Assembly: GCA_934462705.1 (NCBI GenBank)
Contig: CAKSIH010000003.1
Span: 94,979 to 158,978 of the forward strand
From: an uncultured Eubacteriales bacterium
GTDB lineage: Bacteria > Bacillota > Clostridia > Oscillospirales > Acutalibacteraceae
DNA length: 64,000 nt
Direction of reading: 5' to 3'
Numbering within the stretch: the stretch's first letter is position 1; each line of letters opens with the position of its first letter. Position numbers and translations under genes: made by a program. Under the pieces are notes generated by a model. It ran no database searches, was not told the origin of the DNA, and saw only the letters and a program-made list of their open reading frames with translations. Shown here piece after piece: positions 52,015-60,919 of this stretch.

Positions 52015-52091
52015 GGGCCATTAGCTCAGTTGGTTAGAGCAACCGGCTCATAACCGGTTGGTCCGGGGTTCGAGTCCCTGATGGCCCACCA
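52015..52091 (+). tRNA. tRNA with CAT anticodon (Met elongator or Ile2)
   Basis: Standard cloverleaf: acceptor GGGCCAT/ATGGCCC, D arm AGCTCAGTTGGTTAGAGC, anticodon stem CCGG/CCGG with loop CTCATAA, T arm GGTTCGAGTCC, CCA encoded. The G1-C72 pair excludes an initiator tRNA. Elongator Met and the lysidine-modified Ile (AUA) tRNA both have CAT, and the two cannot be separated with certainty by eye. Confidence 0.95.
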
Positions 52092-52098
52092 TGTTTAA

Positions 52099-52145
52099 TA
52101 AGAACTGTCCATCTGCTTAGGTTGGATGGTTCTTGTTGTTTTTAT
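52099..52145 (+). terminator. Terminator after the tRNA
   Basis: AAGAAC-TGT-CCATC pairs with GGATGG-TTCTT (a bulged stem, 52100-52133), followed by GTTGTTTTTATTTT. It separates the tRNA from murE. Confidence 0.7.
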
Positions 52146-52170
52146 TTTAAATTAGGGAATGATACAAATT

Positions 52171-53634
52171 ATGACATTGAAAGACCTATTGAGAAATGCC
52201 GAGTATAAATGCATAAGTGGAGATATTAATGCAGAAATAAAAAATATTGCTTATGACTCAAGGAAGGTAAGCGAAGGCACGCTGTTTGTTTGTTTGAAAG
52301 GCAGTGCTTTTGATGGACATAAATTCATAGATGACGCAGTAGCCAGAGGCGCAATAGCAGTAGTTGTTTCACAAGAAGTAAACGTAAGTTCGGTTACCGT
52401 GATAAAAGTGGAGAATACAAGAAAAGTGCTTGCGTATATATCCGCGGAGTACTTTGAAAATCCTGCGAGGGAGATAAAAACAATAGGTATTACCGGAACT
52501 AAAGGCAAGACAACAGTGTCGTGTATGATACGTTCGATATTGCAAAAGGCAGGCATGAAAACAGGACTCATAGGGACGCTAGGTGTAGTTGTGGATAATG
52601 ACGTCATCAAGACGGAAAACACTACGCCGGAGTCATATGAAATACAAAAATATTTGCGGTTGATGTTAGACATGGGCTGCAAATGCGCAGTCATAGAGGC
52701 GTCATCAATAGGTCTTAGAGACCATAGACTAGATGGGTTTGAGTTTGATTTTGGAATATTTACAAATTTTTCAGAAGATCACGTAGGCGGAAACGAGCAC
52801 AAAGATATGGCTGAGTATTTAGAGTGCAAGGCTATGCTGTTTAAAAGGTGCAAGTTTGGGCTTTTAAATCAAGACGATCCAAATCTAGAGGGAATATTGC
52901 AGGGACACACGTGTGAGTATGAAACTTTTGGGTTTAGTGAAGCATCGGATTTGATTGCGTATGATGACAAGTTAATTTCGAATCCAGGCTATGTGGGTGT
53001 GCATTTTGAACTAAGAGGCAAACAAAATTTATCTGTGAATGTAGATATACCAGGCCGTTTTAGTGTATACAATGCGCTTGCGGCCATAGCGGTTTGCAGG
53101 CAGCTGCAAATTAGTAAAAAAGCGATACTCAGTGGGCTTGATGAAGTTAAGGTGAAGGGCAGAATAGAAGTCTTGGAGGTTCCCGGAAATTACACCTTGC
53201 TTATAGATTACGCACACAATGCCGTTAGCATGGAGAACGTTTTAAAAACGCTTAGGCAGTATAATCCTAATAGACTTATAGTGCTTTTTGGCGCCGGTGG
53301 GAACCGTCCTAAAGTAAGGCGATACGAAATGGGTGAAGCAGCAGGACTTTTAGCGGATTTGTCAGTTGTTACCGAGGACAATTCACGAAATGAAAGTGTT
53401 CTGGATATTATATCAGATATAGAGAAAGGTCTTGCTAAGACAAACGGTGAATATGTAGTTATTCCGGACAGAAAAGAAGCTATAAAGTACTGTATAGCTA
53501 AGGCCCAGGACGGCGATATAATTGTTTTAGCTGGAAAGGGCCATGAAGATTATCAGGAGAAAAACGGAGTTAAAACTCATTTTGACGAGAGAGAGATAGT
53601 AAAAGATATTTTAACTGAGCTTTATGGAGATTGA
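52171..53634 (+). CDS. murE: UDP-MurNAc-tripeptide synthetase MurE
   Basis: The 487-residue ligase adds the third residue to the peptidoglycan stem peptide. The P-loop is GITGTKGKTTVSCM, the carbamylated Lys lies in YLECKAMLFKR, and NALAAIAVCR and IDYAHN are typical. The amino-acid motif is DNSR (EDNSRNES), so the Arg that selects meso-diaminopimelate is kept although the usual Pro is Ser. This suggests DAP rather than lysine. ATG 52171 is chosen on distance from AGGGA; ATG 52159 is possible. murF follows after 3 nt. Confidence 0.96.
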   Translation: MTLKDLLRNAEYKCISGDINAEIKNIAYDSRKVSEGTLFVCLKGSAFDGHKFIDDAVARGAIAVVVSQEVNVSSVTVIKVENTRKVLAYISAEYFENPAREIKTIGITGTKGKTTVSCMIRSILQKAGMKTGLIGTLGVVVDNDVIKTENTTPESYEIQKYLRLMLDMGCKCAVIEASSIGLRDHRLDGFEFDFGIFTNFSEDHVGGNEHKDMAEYLECKAMLFKRCKFGLLNQDDPNLEGILQGHTCEYETFGFSEASDLIAYDDKLISNPGYVGVHFELRGKQNLSVNVDIPGRFSVYNALAAIAVCRQLQISKKAILSGLDEVKVKGRIEVLEVPGNYTLLIDYAHNAVSMENVLKTLRQYNPNRLIVLFGAGGNRPKVRRYEMGEAAGLLADLSVVTEDNSRNESVLDIISDIEKGLAKTNGEYVVIPDRKEAIKYCIAKAQDGDIIVLAGKGHEDYQEKNGVKTHFDEREIVKDILTELYGD

Positions 53635-53637
53635 TTA

Positions 53638-55005
53638 ATGGAAAAACTGTATATAAAAGAAATTTTAGATGCTACGCATGGAATTTTACTTTGTGGAGAT
53701 CCCAATTTAGAGATTCTATCTGTGAGCACAAACAGTAAGACTGCTACAAAAGGGTCGCTGTTTATACCTATACGCGGCGAAAAAATGGATGGGCATCAGT
53801 TTATAGAAAGTGCATTTGCAAACGGTGCAGTGGCAACGTTTACAAGCATACATGATTTTGCAAACACAGATAAAGTATATATTCGGGTGGATGACACACT
53901 AAAGGCTATGCAGGATTTAGCAAGCTACTACCGTGGCAAGTTTGACATTCCGGTTATAGGAATAACAGGCAGTGTAGGTAAGACATCTACGAAGGAAATG
54001 ATAGCATCTGTGCTGTCTAGTTGCTTAAATGTTGCCAAAACTGCCGGCAATTTAAATGGCCAAATTGGGCTGCCACAAACAATTTTGAATATTGAGAAAA
54101 ATCATGAAGTTGCAATTGTTGAAATGGGTATAAGTATGTTTTCAGAGATGGAAAAACTGTCGAAAATTGCGCGCCCAAACTTTGCTGTTATGACTAATAT
54201 TGGTGTAACACATATTGAAAACCTAAAGACTCGAGAGAATATATTAAAGGAGAAATTGCATATAGCGGACACGCTTACAGAAGGCTCGGTTTTGTTTTTA
54301 AACGGCGATGACGAGCTTTTAAGCGGCATAAGCTCTTTAAGAAAATTTAAAGTGGTAACATTTGGTGTAGAAAAAAATAGTGACATTAAGGCGGAGAATA
54401 TAAAAATCAACGGTGACAAAACTTATTTTGATGTGGTGATTAATGGGATTCGCGAAAATGTGGCTATACCTGTGGTTGGAGTTCACAATGTTTGCAATGC
54501 GCTGGTAGCAATTGGCTTAGGGCTGGAAATGGGATTACCAATGAACAAAATTAAGTTGGGTTTGCTGCGATATGAAAATCTGAATATGCGACAACAAATT
54601 TACAGAATGAAAAATTTCACTATAATAGACGATAGCTACAATGCAAGCCCAGATTCCATGCAGAGCGCTTTAAATGTTTTGGACCAAGTAGCAATGGAAG
54701 GAAGAAAGATAGCGGTTTTGGCAGATATGCTGGAACTTGGAGATATATCGAAAGAAAAACATTTTAATTTGGGAAAAGAAACTGTGAACCACAATATAGA
54801 TATACTTGTAACAGTTGGAACAGAAGCGAAATATATAGCAAAAGGTGCAAAATCTTTTAGCGAGACGATGAGGGTTATAGAGTGTGAATCAAATTGTGAG
54901 GCCAAAAATTACCTAAAAGATATAATAAAAAAAGGAGATAACATCTTAGTCAAGGGTTCACGGGGAATGCATATGGAACAAATCGCACAATTTTTAGTGA
55001 AATAA
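53638..55005 (+). CDS. murF: UDP-MurNAc-tripeptide:D-Ala-D-Ala ligase MurF
   Basis: A 455-residue ligase for the last cytoplasmic step of the pentapeptide. The P-loop is GITGSVGKTSTKEM; NLNGQIGLPQTIL, DDSYNASPDSM and VLADMLELG are MurF signatures. The start is 3 nt after the murE stop, so translation is coupled. The usual next gene, mraY, is not here, so the dcw cluster is broken in this genome. Confidence 0.97.
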   Translation: MEKLYIKEILDATHGILLCGDPNLEILSVSTNSKTATKGSLFIPIRGEKMDGHQFIESAFANGAVATFTSIHDFANTDKVYIRVDDTLKAMQDLASYYRGKFDIPVIGITGSVGKTSTKEMIASVLSSCLNVAKTAGNLNGQIGLPQTILNIEKNHEVAIVEMGISMFSEMEKLSKIARPNFAVMTNIGVTHIENLKTRENILKEKLHIADTLTEGSVLFLNGDDELLSGISSLRKFKVVTFGVEKNSDIKAENIKINGDKTYFDVVINGIRENVAIPVVGVHNVCNALVAIGLGLEMGLPMNKIKLGLLRYENLNMRQQIYRMKNFTIIDDSYNASPDSMQSALNVLDQVAMEGRKIAVLADMLELGDISKEKHFNLGKETVNHNIDILVTVGTEAKYIAKGAKSFSETMRVIECESNCEAKNYLKDIIKKGDNILVKGSRGMHMEQIAQFLVK

Positions 55006-55022
55006 TTTTATAAATTTAGATA

Positions 55023-55050
55023 TTGTTTTTCACAAAAAATAATGTATAAT
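55023..55050 (+). promoter_or_regulatory. Promoter of the symporter gene
   Basis: TTGTTT (55023-55028), a 16-nt spacer and TATAAT (55045-55050). The -10 is perfect and the -35 weak. Confidence 0.6.
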
Positions 55051-55093
55051 TGAATTACAGTTTATGCAAAAAATATTAAAAGGAGGTTATACA

Positions 55094-56488
55094 TTGGAGT
55101 TGTTTAACGATTTATTAAAAAATGTGAATGATGGAATATATACTTTGCTAATACCACTGTTGATAATTGCAGGGTTGTATTTTACATGTAGAACGAAATT
55201 TGTGCAATTTAGATTGATAGGCGATGCATTTAAGTCTTTGATAGAGAAAGCTGACAAAGGTAAAGTTTCTTCATTTAAATCACTTATGATTTCAACTGCA
55301 GCTCGGATAGGTGTAGGACATATAGCTGGTATAGCAGCTGGGATAAGAATAGGGGGCGTGGGCGCAATTTTTTGGATGTGGATAATGGCATTAATAGGAT
55401 CCGCATCAGCGTTTGTAGAAAGCACGCTTGCTCAGGTTTATAAAGTTAAAGCTTCAAATGGATTCAGAGGGGGACCTTCCTACTACATAGAAAAAGCACT
55501 GAAACAAAAGTGGTTGGGAATGGTTTTTGCTGTCCTTTTAATAGTCGGATATGCATATGGATTTAACTCGCTTCAGGCATTTCAGTTAACTTCGGCCCTT
55601 ACGCCAAGTATACCGGATGAATACGACGGAATATTTAAGTTAATTGTAGGAATTGTTTTGGTATTACTAACAGCCCTTGTTATTTGGGGTGGTACACATA
55701 GAATAGGTTTTATTTCCATGTACATTGTGCCGGTAATGTCTATAATGTATATTTTACTTAGTATATTTATAATTTGCAAAAATATTGATAAAGTTCCAGA
55801 ATTGTTTTCAGATATATTTAGGGAGGCTTTTAATTTTAAGTCTATGATAGGTGCCGGTTTTTATGGTGGAGCGCTTATGATGGGAGTTAAGAAAGGTTTA
55901 TTTTCAAATGAGGCCGGTATGGGTAGTGCGCCAAATGCAGCTGCCACAGCAGATGTAGCTCACCCGGTTAATCAGGGCCTTGCACAGGTTTTGTCTGTTT
56001 TTATAGATACACTTATCATTTGTAGTGCAACAGCTTTTATAGTTACTCTTCCAGGTGTGAGTTTTGATTTACCTCTTGCGGAAATGCCATTTGTGGAAAG
56101 ATGCGTAAGCCAGGAAGTTGGCGCGTGGGGTATGTATGTAATAGCAGTTTCAATTTTAGCTTTTGCTTTTACCTCGATAATAGGCAATTACTGCTATGCA
56201 GAGACTAGTTTTTTATTTATAAAGGATGATAAAACCTTATTAAATATATTTAGAATTACGTGCCTTATAGCAGTGTTTTTTGGAACTCAAACAGATGCAA
56301 GAACTGTGTGGGGCATATCAGATTTGTTTATGGGATTAATGGCATGTGTAAATATAGTGGTAATCATGTTAATTGGTGGAGTGGCTATGAAAACCCTTAA
56401 GGATTACACTAAACAGAAAAAAGAAGGAAAAATACCTAGGTTTAAAGCAAAAGAGGCAGGGGTATTAAATGCAGAAGTTTGGAAATAG
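55094..56488 (+). CDS. Alanine/sodium symporter (AGCS family)
   Basis: A 464-residue membrane protein with about eleven TM segments. Family marks are KADKGKVSSFKSLMISTAARIGVGHIAGIA (from 55230), GSASAFVESTLAQVYK, GGPSYYIEKAL and KKGLFSNEAGMGSAPNAAATA. It imports alanine or glycine with Na+. The usual 'GTGNI' of AGCS is replaced by GVGHI, as GVGNI/GVGHI variants occur. TTG 55094 is preferred because AGGAGG lies 7 nt upstream. Confidence 0.93.
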   Translation: MELFNDLLKNVNDGIYTLLIPLLIIAGLYFTCRTKFVQFRLIGDAFKSLIEKADKGKVSSFKSLMISTAARIGVGHIAGIAAGIRIGGVGAIFWMWIMALIGSASAFVESTLAQVYKVKASNGFRGGPSYYIEKALKQKWLGMVFAVLLIVGYAYGFNSLQAFQLTSALTPSIPDEYDGIFKLIVGIVLVLLTALVIWGGTHRIGFISMYIVPVMSIMYILLSIFIICKNIDKVPELFSDIFREAFNFKSMIGAGFYGGALMMGVKKGLFSNEAGMGSAPNAAATADVAHPVNQGLAQVLSVFIDTLIICSATAFIVTLPGVSFDLPLAEMPFVERCVSQEVGAWGMYVIAVSILAFAFTSIIGNYCYAETSFLFIKDDKTLLNIFRITCLIAVFFGTQTDARTVWGISDLFMGLMACVNIVVIMLIGGVAMKTLKDYTKQKKEGKIPRFKAKEAGVLNAEVWK

Positions 56489-56496
56489 CAAAAAAG

Positions 56497-56530
56497 GGGT
56501 CCGGGCACACGGTTTAGTGTGTCAGGGCCC
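56497..56530 (+). terminator. Terminator of the symporter gene
   Basis: GGGTCCGGGCACAC (56497-56510) pairs with GTGTGTCAGGGCCC (56517-56530) with wobbles and one mismatch, followed by TTTTGG; A5 precedes. It lies 8 nt after the stop codon. Confidence 0.75.
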
Positions 56531-56786
56531 TTTTGGCTTATATTAAGTAAATACGGCAGAATGTAAAAGTAGAAATTCACAATTAAATGCAGATAATTTT
56601 GATGCCCTAAAATTTTTTCTGTATCGTATATGTTAACGGAATGAGTGTATTTATTCAATACATGGTAATAAGTATGGTCCTCCAAATAGGTTAGGTGCTT
56701 TTTATCGTATAACTGGATTTTTGGAGACCTGTCAATCTTTTGGCTTATTTGAATGTTTACAAATTAGCCTTATAGTCCACCCAGGC

Positions 56787-56880
56787 GGCCGCAAGGCCGC
56801 AAGCAAAGCTTGCTAACCGATGAATGGCTTTGCCATTCATCGGTTCCCCGCAGCTTTTAGCTGCAGGGGGCCTTGCGGCC
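56787..56880. repeat. Three-armed palindromic repeat E (upstream of recA)
   Basis: Outer stem GGCCGCAAGGCC (56787-56798) with GGCCTTGCGGCC (56869-56880). Arms: GCAAGC-AAA-GCTTGC (56799-56813), AACCGATGAATGGC-TTT-GCCATTCATCGGTT (56815-56845) and CCCCGCAGCT-TTT-AGCTGC-A-GGG (56846-56868, one mismatch). The orientation is that of repeat D. The outer stem differs from D at one base pair, with the partner changed to match. The remaining sequence between 56531 and 57007 holds only the recA promoter and AT-rich DNA. Confidence 0.9.
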
Positions 56881-56940
56881 CAGATTTTGCAGATGCTTTC
56901 GTGTGTTGCAAAGGTTAAAGTATTTTAGGGAGAACTGTTC

Positions 56941-56969
56941 TTGATTTTGTATACCAAACAAAGTATAAT
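56941..56969 (+). promoter_or_regulatory. Promoter of recA
   Basis: TTGATT (56941-56946), a 17-nt spacer and TATAAT (56964-56969). A perfect GAAC-N4-GTTC LexA site was not found; AGAACTGTTCT at 56932-56942 is only a partial match. Confidence 0.75.
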
Positions 56970-57007
56970 TATTATAGACTAGTATAAGTAAATTGGAGGT
57001 TAAAATT

Positions 57008-58114
57008 ATGGCACTAGACAAAAACAAGGCTTTAGAAACAGCGCTTTCTCAAATAGAAAAACAATTTGGAAAGGGGGCAGTAATGCGCCTAGGAAAGAAT
57101 GATAGCATGAATGTAGCATCTATTCCAACAGGATCATTGACACTAGATCTTGCATTAGGCATAGGGGGCTTACCACGCGGACGTATAATTGAAATTTACG
57201 GGCCGGAGTCATCGGGAAAAACCACCTTGGCACTTCATTGCATAGCAGAAGGACAGAAAAATGGTGGAAATGCTGCATTTATAGATGTAGAACATGCACT
57301 TGACCCGGTATATGCATCAAACCTGGGCGTAGACGTAGATTCCTTATTAGTATCGCAGCCAGATACCGGAGAGCAAGCCTTGGAAATTACAGAGTCATTG
57401 GTACGCTCGGGAGCAATTGATGTCATAGTAGTTGACTCAGTAGCAGCGCTTGTTCCAAAGGCGGAAATAGAGGGAGAAATGGGCGATTCCCATGTTGGTC
57501 TTCAAGCAAGATTGATGTCTCAAGCGCTGAGAAAACTGGCCGGGGCAATTTCTAAATCTAATTGTGTAGCAATATTCATAAATCAGTTAAGAGAAAAAGT
57601 TGGAATAGTTTATGGTAACCCCGAGGTAACGCCAGGCGGCAGGGCATTAAAATTTTACTCATCAGTTAGGATTGAAGTTAGAAAGGCAGAGACTTTGAAG
57701 AACGGAACCGAAATTATGGGTGCGAGAACAAGAGCAAAAGTAGTTAAAAACAAAATAGCACCACCATTCAGAGAGGCTGAGTTTGATATAATGTACGGGA
57801 CTGGAATCTCTAGAGAAGGAGAACTTTTAGATGTTGCGGTAAAACTCGATATAGTTAATAAAAGTGGCTCATGGTTCTCGTATAATGGAAGTAAGCTTGC
57901 GCAGGGAAGAGACAAAGTTAAGGAGCTTTTTAGGAGTAATCCTGAATTATCGAAAGAGATAGAGGGCAAGGTAACCGAAAATATAGATAAACTTTATGGA
58001 AAGGCTGGGAGATCTGCGGCGCCAAGAGCAGTTGCAACTCCAGTTGAGATAGAAGTAAATAATTCTGACACGGAAAAAACAAAGGCAAATATTGATATAA
58101 CAGTGGAAGATTAG
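57008..58114 (+). CDS. recA: Recombinase RecA
   Basis: The 368-residue product is the DNA strand-exchange protein and SOS coprotease. Walker A is GPESSGKTTLAL, followed by FIDVEHALDP, VVDSVAALVPKAEIEGEMGD (loop L1) and FINQLREKVGIVYGNPEVTPGG (loop L2). ATG 57008 is preceded by GGAGG at 56996. recX starts 1 nt after the stop codon, the usual pair. Confidence 0.99.
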   Translation: MALDKNKALETALSQIEKQFGKGAVMRLGKNDSMNVASIPTGSLTLDLALGIGGLPRGRIIEIYGPESSGKTTLALHCIAEGQKNGGNAAFIDVEHALDPVYASNLGVDVDSLLVSQPDTGEQALEITESLVRSGAIDVIVVDSVAALVPKAEIEGEMGDSHVGLQARLMSQALRKLAGAISKSNCVAIFINQLREKVGIVYGNPEVTPGGRALKFYSSVRIEVRKAETLKNGTEIMGARTRAKVVKNKIAPPFREAEFDIMYGTGISREGELLDVAVKLDIVNKSGSWFSYNGSKLAQGRDKVKELFRSNPELSKEIEGKVTENIDKLYGKAGRSAAPRAVATPVEIEVNNSDTEKTKANIDITVED

Positions 58115-58115
58115 T

Positions 58116-58715
58116 ATGAGGATTACTCTTATACGAAAAGGCCGAAGAATGTATGATTACATATACATTGATGGGGAATATTTTAATAAGGTAGATCGTG
58201 AAATACGTGTGATTAATGGAATAAAAGAAGGCATGGACATTTCAGAGTCAGAATTATCTGATCTTGTTAGGAAATCAGAAGAAAAAAGAGCTAAAGATAA
58301 GGCTTTTAATTTGTTATCTTACCGGGATCACTCAAGGAAAGAGCTGGAGGACAAGCTTAAACGAGAGTACAGTGAGGAAACCGCTGAGGTTGTAGCAGAA
58401 AAAATGGAGAATTTAGGTTTAATAAACGATGAAAATTTCGCCCGAAGATATACAAAGGAACTTCTTTATTCAAAGCATTACTCGCCTCGAAAAGTGGAGT
58501 ATGAACTCACGCTCAAGGGAATAGACCGTGAAACGGCGGCATATATTATTGAAAATGAGGCTCCGGATGCGGTTTCTCAAATTAAGATTTTGATAGAAAA
58601 GAAGTATAAGAATATAAACTCAGATGAAAAGATTAAAAGAAGGGCGATTGCTTTTTTGCAAAGGTATGGATATTCTTGGGATGACATAAAAAAAGCATTG
58701 TCGCTTTATGAGTAA
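58116..58715 (+). CDS. recX: RecA regulator RecX
   Basis: A 199-residue, helix-rich protein that limits RecA filaments. It shows LLSYRDHSRKELEDKLKR, GLINDENFARRYTKEL, SPRKVEYELTLKGI and IAFLQRYGYSWDDIKKAL, the three-helix repeats of the family. The coding region overlaps the frame of rimO slightly; translation is coupled to recA. Confidence 0.95.
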   Translation: MRITLIRKGRRMYDYIYIDGEYFNKVDREIRVINGIKEGMDISESELSDLVRKSEEKRAKDKAFNLLSYRDHSRKELEDKLKREYSEETAEVVAEKMENLGLINDENFARRYTKELLYSKHYSPRKVEYELTLKGIDRETAAYIIENEAPDAVSQIKILIEKKYKNINSDEKIKRRAIAFLQRYGYSWDDIKKALSLYE

Positions 58716-58737
58716 TTTTAGGAAAGGGAATAAAAAG

Positions 58738-60069
58738 ATGTGTTATAAAGTGGGGCTTGTGAGCCTTGGTTGCGCAAAAAACCGGGTCGATGCAGAGATT
58801 TTACTATCTATGCTTAAAAACTCTGGCTATCGTATTGTGGAGGACGCAGGTGATTCTGACATTGCGATAGTGAATACTTGTGGATTTATTGAGGACTCTA
58901 AAAAGGAGAGCATAGAGGAAATTTTTAACTTAGTAAATATGAAAAATGCCGGAACTCTAAGGTGTATCATAGTTACAGGCTGTTTAGCAGAGCGCTATAA
59001 AGAGGAGATTTTAAAGGAAATTCCAGAGATCGACGCAGTTTTAGGGATTGGCGCCAACAAAAATATAGTGTCTGTTTTAGAGGAGGTTTTGCGTGGAAAG
59101 CAAGTTGAAAGTTTTCCGCCAAAATGCAATATGTTGCTCAGTAGCGACAGGCTGCGGACGACCCCGGCGCATTATGCATATTTAAAAGTGGCAGATGGTT
59201 GCGACAATTGCTGTACATATTGTGCTATTCCGCTGATTCGCGGCAAATTTAAAAGTCGCGAAATGGAGGACGTTATAAGTGAGGCAAAAAGCTTAGCAGA
59301 TACTGGTGTACGAGAACTCATAGTAATAGCGCAGGATACCACAAGGTATGGCGAGGATATATATGGTGAACTTAAACTTCCGCAGCTTTTAAAGGAGCTT
59401 TGCAAAATAGAAAAAATTGAGTGGATTCGCCTGCTTTACTGCTATCCGGACAGGATAACCGACGAGCTTATTGAAGTCATAAAAAGCGAAGACAAAATTT
59501 TAAAGTACATAGATTTACCGCTTCAGCATTGCAGCGGCAGGGTTTTGAGGGCAATGAACCGCAGAGGCGACAAAAATACGTTAACGGCACTTTTAAATAA
59601 GATAAAGAATGAAATTCCTGGCGTTGTGCTTAGAACCACATTTATAGTTGGCTTTCCGGGTGAAACTGAAGAAGATTTCTCAGAGTTGTGCGAATTTGTA
59701 GGCGAAATAAAGTTTGATAGAATGGGTTGTTTTTGCTACTCTAAAGAGGAAGATACAAAAGCTGCTGAGTTTGAAAATCAAGTAGAGGATGAGGTAAAGT
59801 TAAGGCGCCAAGAGATATTGATGTTGCAGCAAGCTGAAATTATGAATCAAAAACAGAGGAAAATGATTGGAAAAAAAATAAAAGTTTTAGTTGAGGGTTT
59901 TGACAGTGAAGTTGGCAGTATGTTTGGCCGTAGCTGTGCAGATTCTCCGGATGTTGATGGACTAGTTTATTTTTGCTGTAATGAAAATTGTTGCCCTGCA
60001 CCGGGTACTTTTGCAACTGTTTTAGTAAATGATTTTATAGAATGTGACCTCTTGGGAGAGATGGTTTGA
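58738..60069 (+). CDS. rimO: Ribosomal protein S12 methylthiotransferase RimO
   Basis: The 443-residue radical SAM enzyme adds a methylthio group to S12. It has the N-terminal UPF0004 domain (VGLVSLGCAKNRVDAE, with conserved Cys residues in NTCGFI and TGCLAERY), the radical SAM cluster CDNCCTYCAIP, and a C-terminal TRAM domain (IGKKIKVLVEGFD). LVSLGCAKN distinguishes RimO from MiaB. ATG 58738 is preferred because AGGAAAGGG is upstream; ATG 58708 overlaps recX. Confidence 0.95.
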   Translation: MCYKVGLVSLGCAKNRVDAEILLSMLKNSGYRIVEDAGDSDIAIVNTCGFIEDSKKESIEEIFNLVNMKNAGTLRCIIVTGCLAERYKEEILKEIPEIDAVLGIGANKNIVSVLEEVLRGKQVESFPPKCNMLLSSDRLRTTPAHYAYLKVADGCDNCCTYCAIPLIRGKFKSREMEDVISEAKSLADTGVRELIVIAQDTTRYGEDIYGELKLPQLLKELCKIEKIEWIRLLYCYPDRITDELIEVIKSEDKILKYIDLPLQHCSGRVLRAMNRRGDKNTLTALLNKIKNEIPGVVLRTTFIVGFPGETEEDFSELCEFVGEIKFDRMGCFCYSKEEDTKAAEFENQVEDEVKLRRQEILMLQQAEIMNQKQRKMIGKKIKVLVEGFDSEVGSMFGRSCADSPDVDGLVYFCCNENCCPAPGTFATVLVNDFIECDLLGEMV

Positions 60070-60087
60070 TATCGGAGGAACAAATAA

Positions 60088-60666
60088 ATGAATACACCCA
60101 ACAAATTAACAGTATTTAGAATTATTTTGATACCGTTTTTCGTATTTTTTTTGCTTATGCAGAGTATACCAAATAGATTTTTATTTGCACTGATAACATT
60201 TTGTATTGCGGCTATAACAGACCATTTTGACGGAGAGCTGGCTCGCAGAAATGGCCAGATAACTGACTTTGGAAAGTTTTTGGATCCTTTGGCAGATAAA
60301 ATGCTGGTAATGTCGGCGTTTATATGTTTCATCCAGTTAGATATAGTGGGGGCCCTTCCGGTAATAATAATACTCATGCGGGAGTTTATAGTTACATCGG
60401 TGCGCTTGGTTGCAATGGGTTACGGCAAGGTAATATCGGCAAACATATGGGGAAAAGCCAAAACTGTAAGTCAAATTGTCGCAATAATTATAATTCTTTT
60501 AACTCAATATACTATGGAAACAACTTATAATATACAAGGGATAAATGCTGCACATTTTAGCGTAATAAATTTGGTGGTAGTGTGGATATCCGTAATATTT
60601 ACATTTATTTCAGGCGTTATATATATAATTGACAATATAAAATTTATTAGTCTTACGCAAAAATAG
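60088..60666 (+). CDS. pgsA: CDP-diacylglycerol-glycerol-3-phosphate phosphatidyltransferase
   Basis: A 192-residue membrane enzyme for the committed step to phosphatidylglycerol. The CDP-alcohol phosphatidyltransferase motif DHFDGELARRNG then FGKFLDPLADK (D-X2-DG-X2-AR-X8-G-X3-D-X3-D) is complete, preceded by MNTPNKLTVFRIILIP. GGAGGA precedes the ATG. It closes the recA-recX-rimO-pgsA run. Confidence 0.97.
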   Translation: MNTPNKLTVFRIILIPFFVFFLLMQSIPNRFLFALITFCIAAITDHFDGELARRNGQITDFGKFLDPLADKMLVMSAFICFIQLDIVGALPVIIILMREFIVTSVRLVAMGYGKVISANIWGKAKTVSQIVAIIIILLTQYTMETTYNIQGINAAHFSVINLVVVWISVIFTFISGVIYIIDNIKFISLTQK

Positions 60667-60674
60667 AAATTTAG

Positions 60675-60737
60675 AATGAATAGGAGATTATAATTTTGGA
60701 TTTAGTTCCAAGGTTTAATTTTCTATTCATTTTATTT
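60675..60737 (+). terminator. Terminator of the recA-pgsA run
   Basis: AATGAATAG (60675-60683) pairs with CTATTCATT (60723-60731); an inner TTGG/CCAA stem is included. TTATTTTTA follows. Confidence 0.65.
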
Positions 60738-60850
60738 TTAAAATTCTATTGAAAAAGCAAATAGTAGGCAATATAATATAAATTGAGAATATAGAAAAAT
60801 ACTTATAAAAAATCCAAATTATGAGATTTAACATTATTCATAAAAAAGTA

Positions 60851-60879
60851 GTGACAACCAATATTTTTTGTGGTATAAT
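60851..60879 (+). promoter_or_regulatory. Promoter of secA
   Basis: GTGACA (60851-60856), a 17-nt spacer and TATAAT (60874-60879), 41 nt before the start codon. Confidence 0.75.
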
Positions 60880-60919
60880 ATACGTAAACTCAGCTATTTA
60901 TTTTTAGGGGTGGTAATAT

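Noticed and set aside
22886..56880. CRISPR array
   Set aside because: The repeats are far apart, palindromic and variable, with no regular spacers and no cas genes.
56929..56945. LexA/SOS box upstream of recA
   Set aside because: AGAACTGTTCT is a short palindrome with a 1-nt centre, not the GAAC-N4-GTTC spacing known for Gram-positive LexA.
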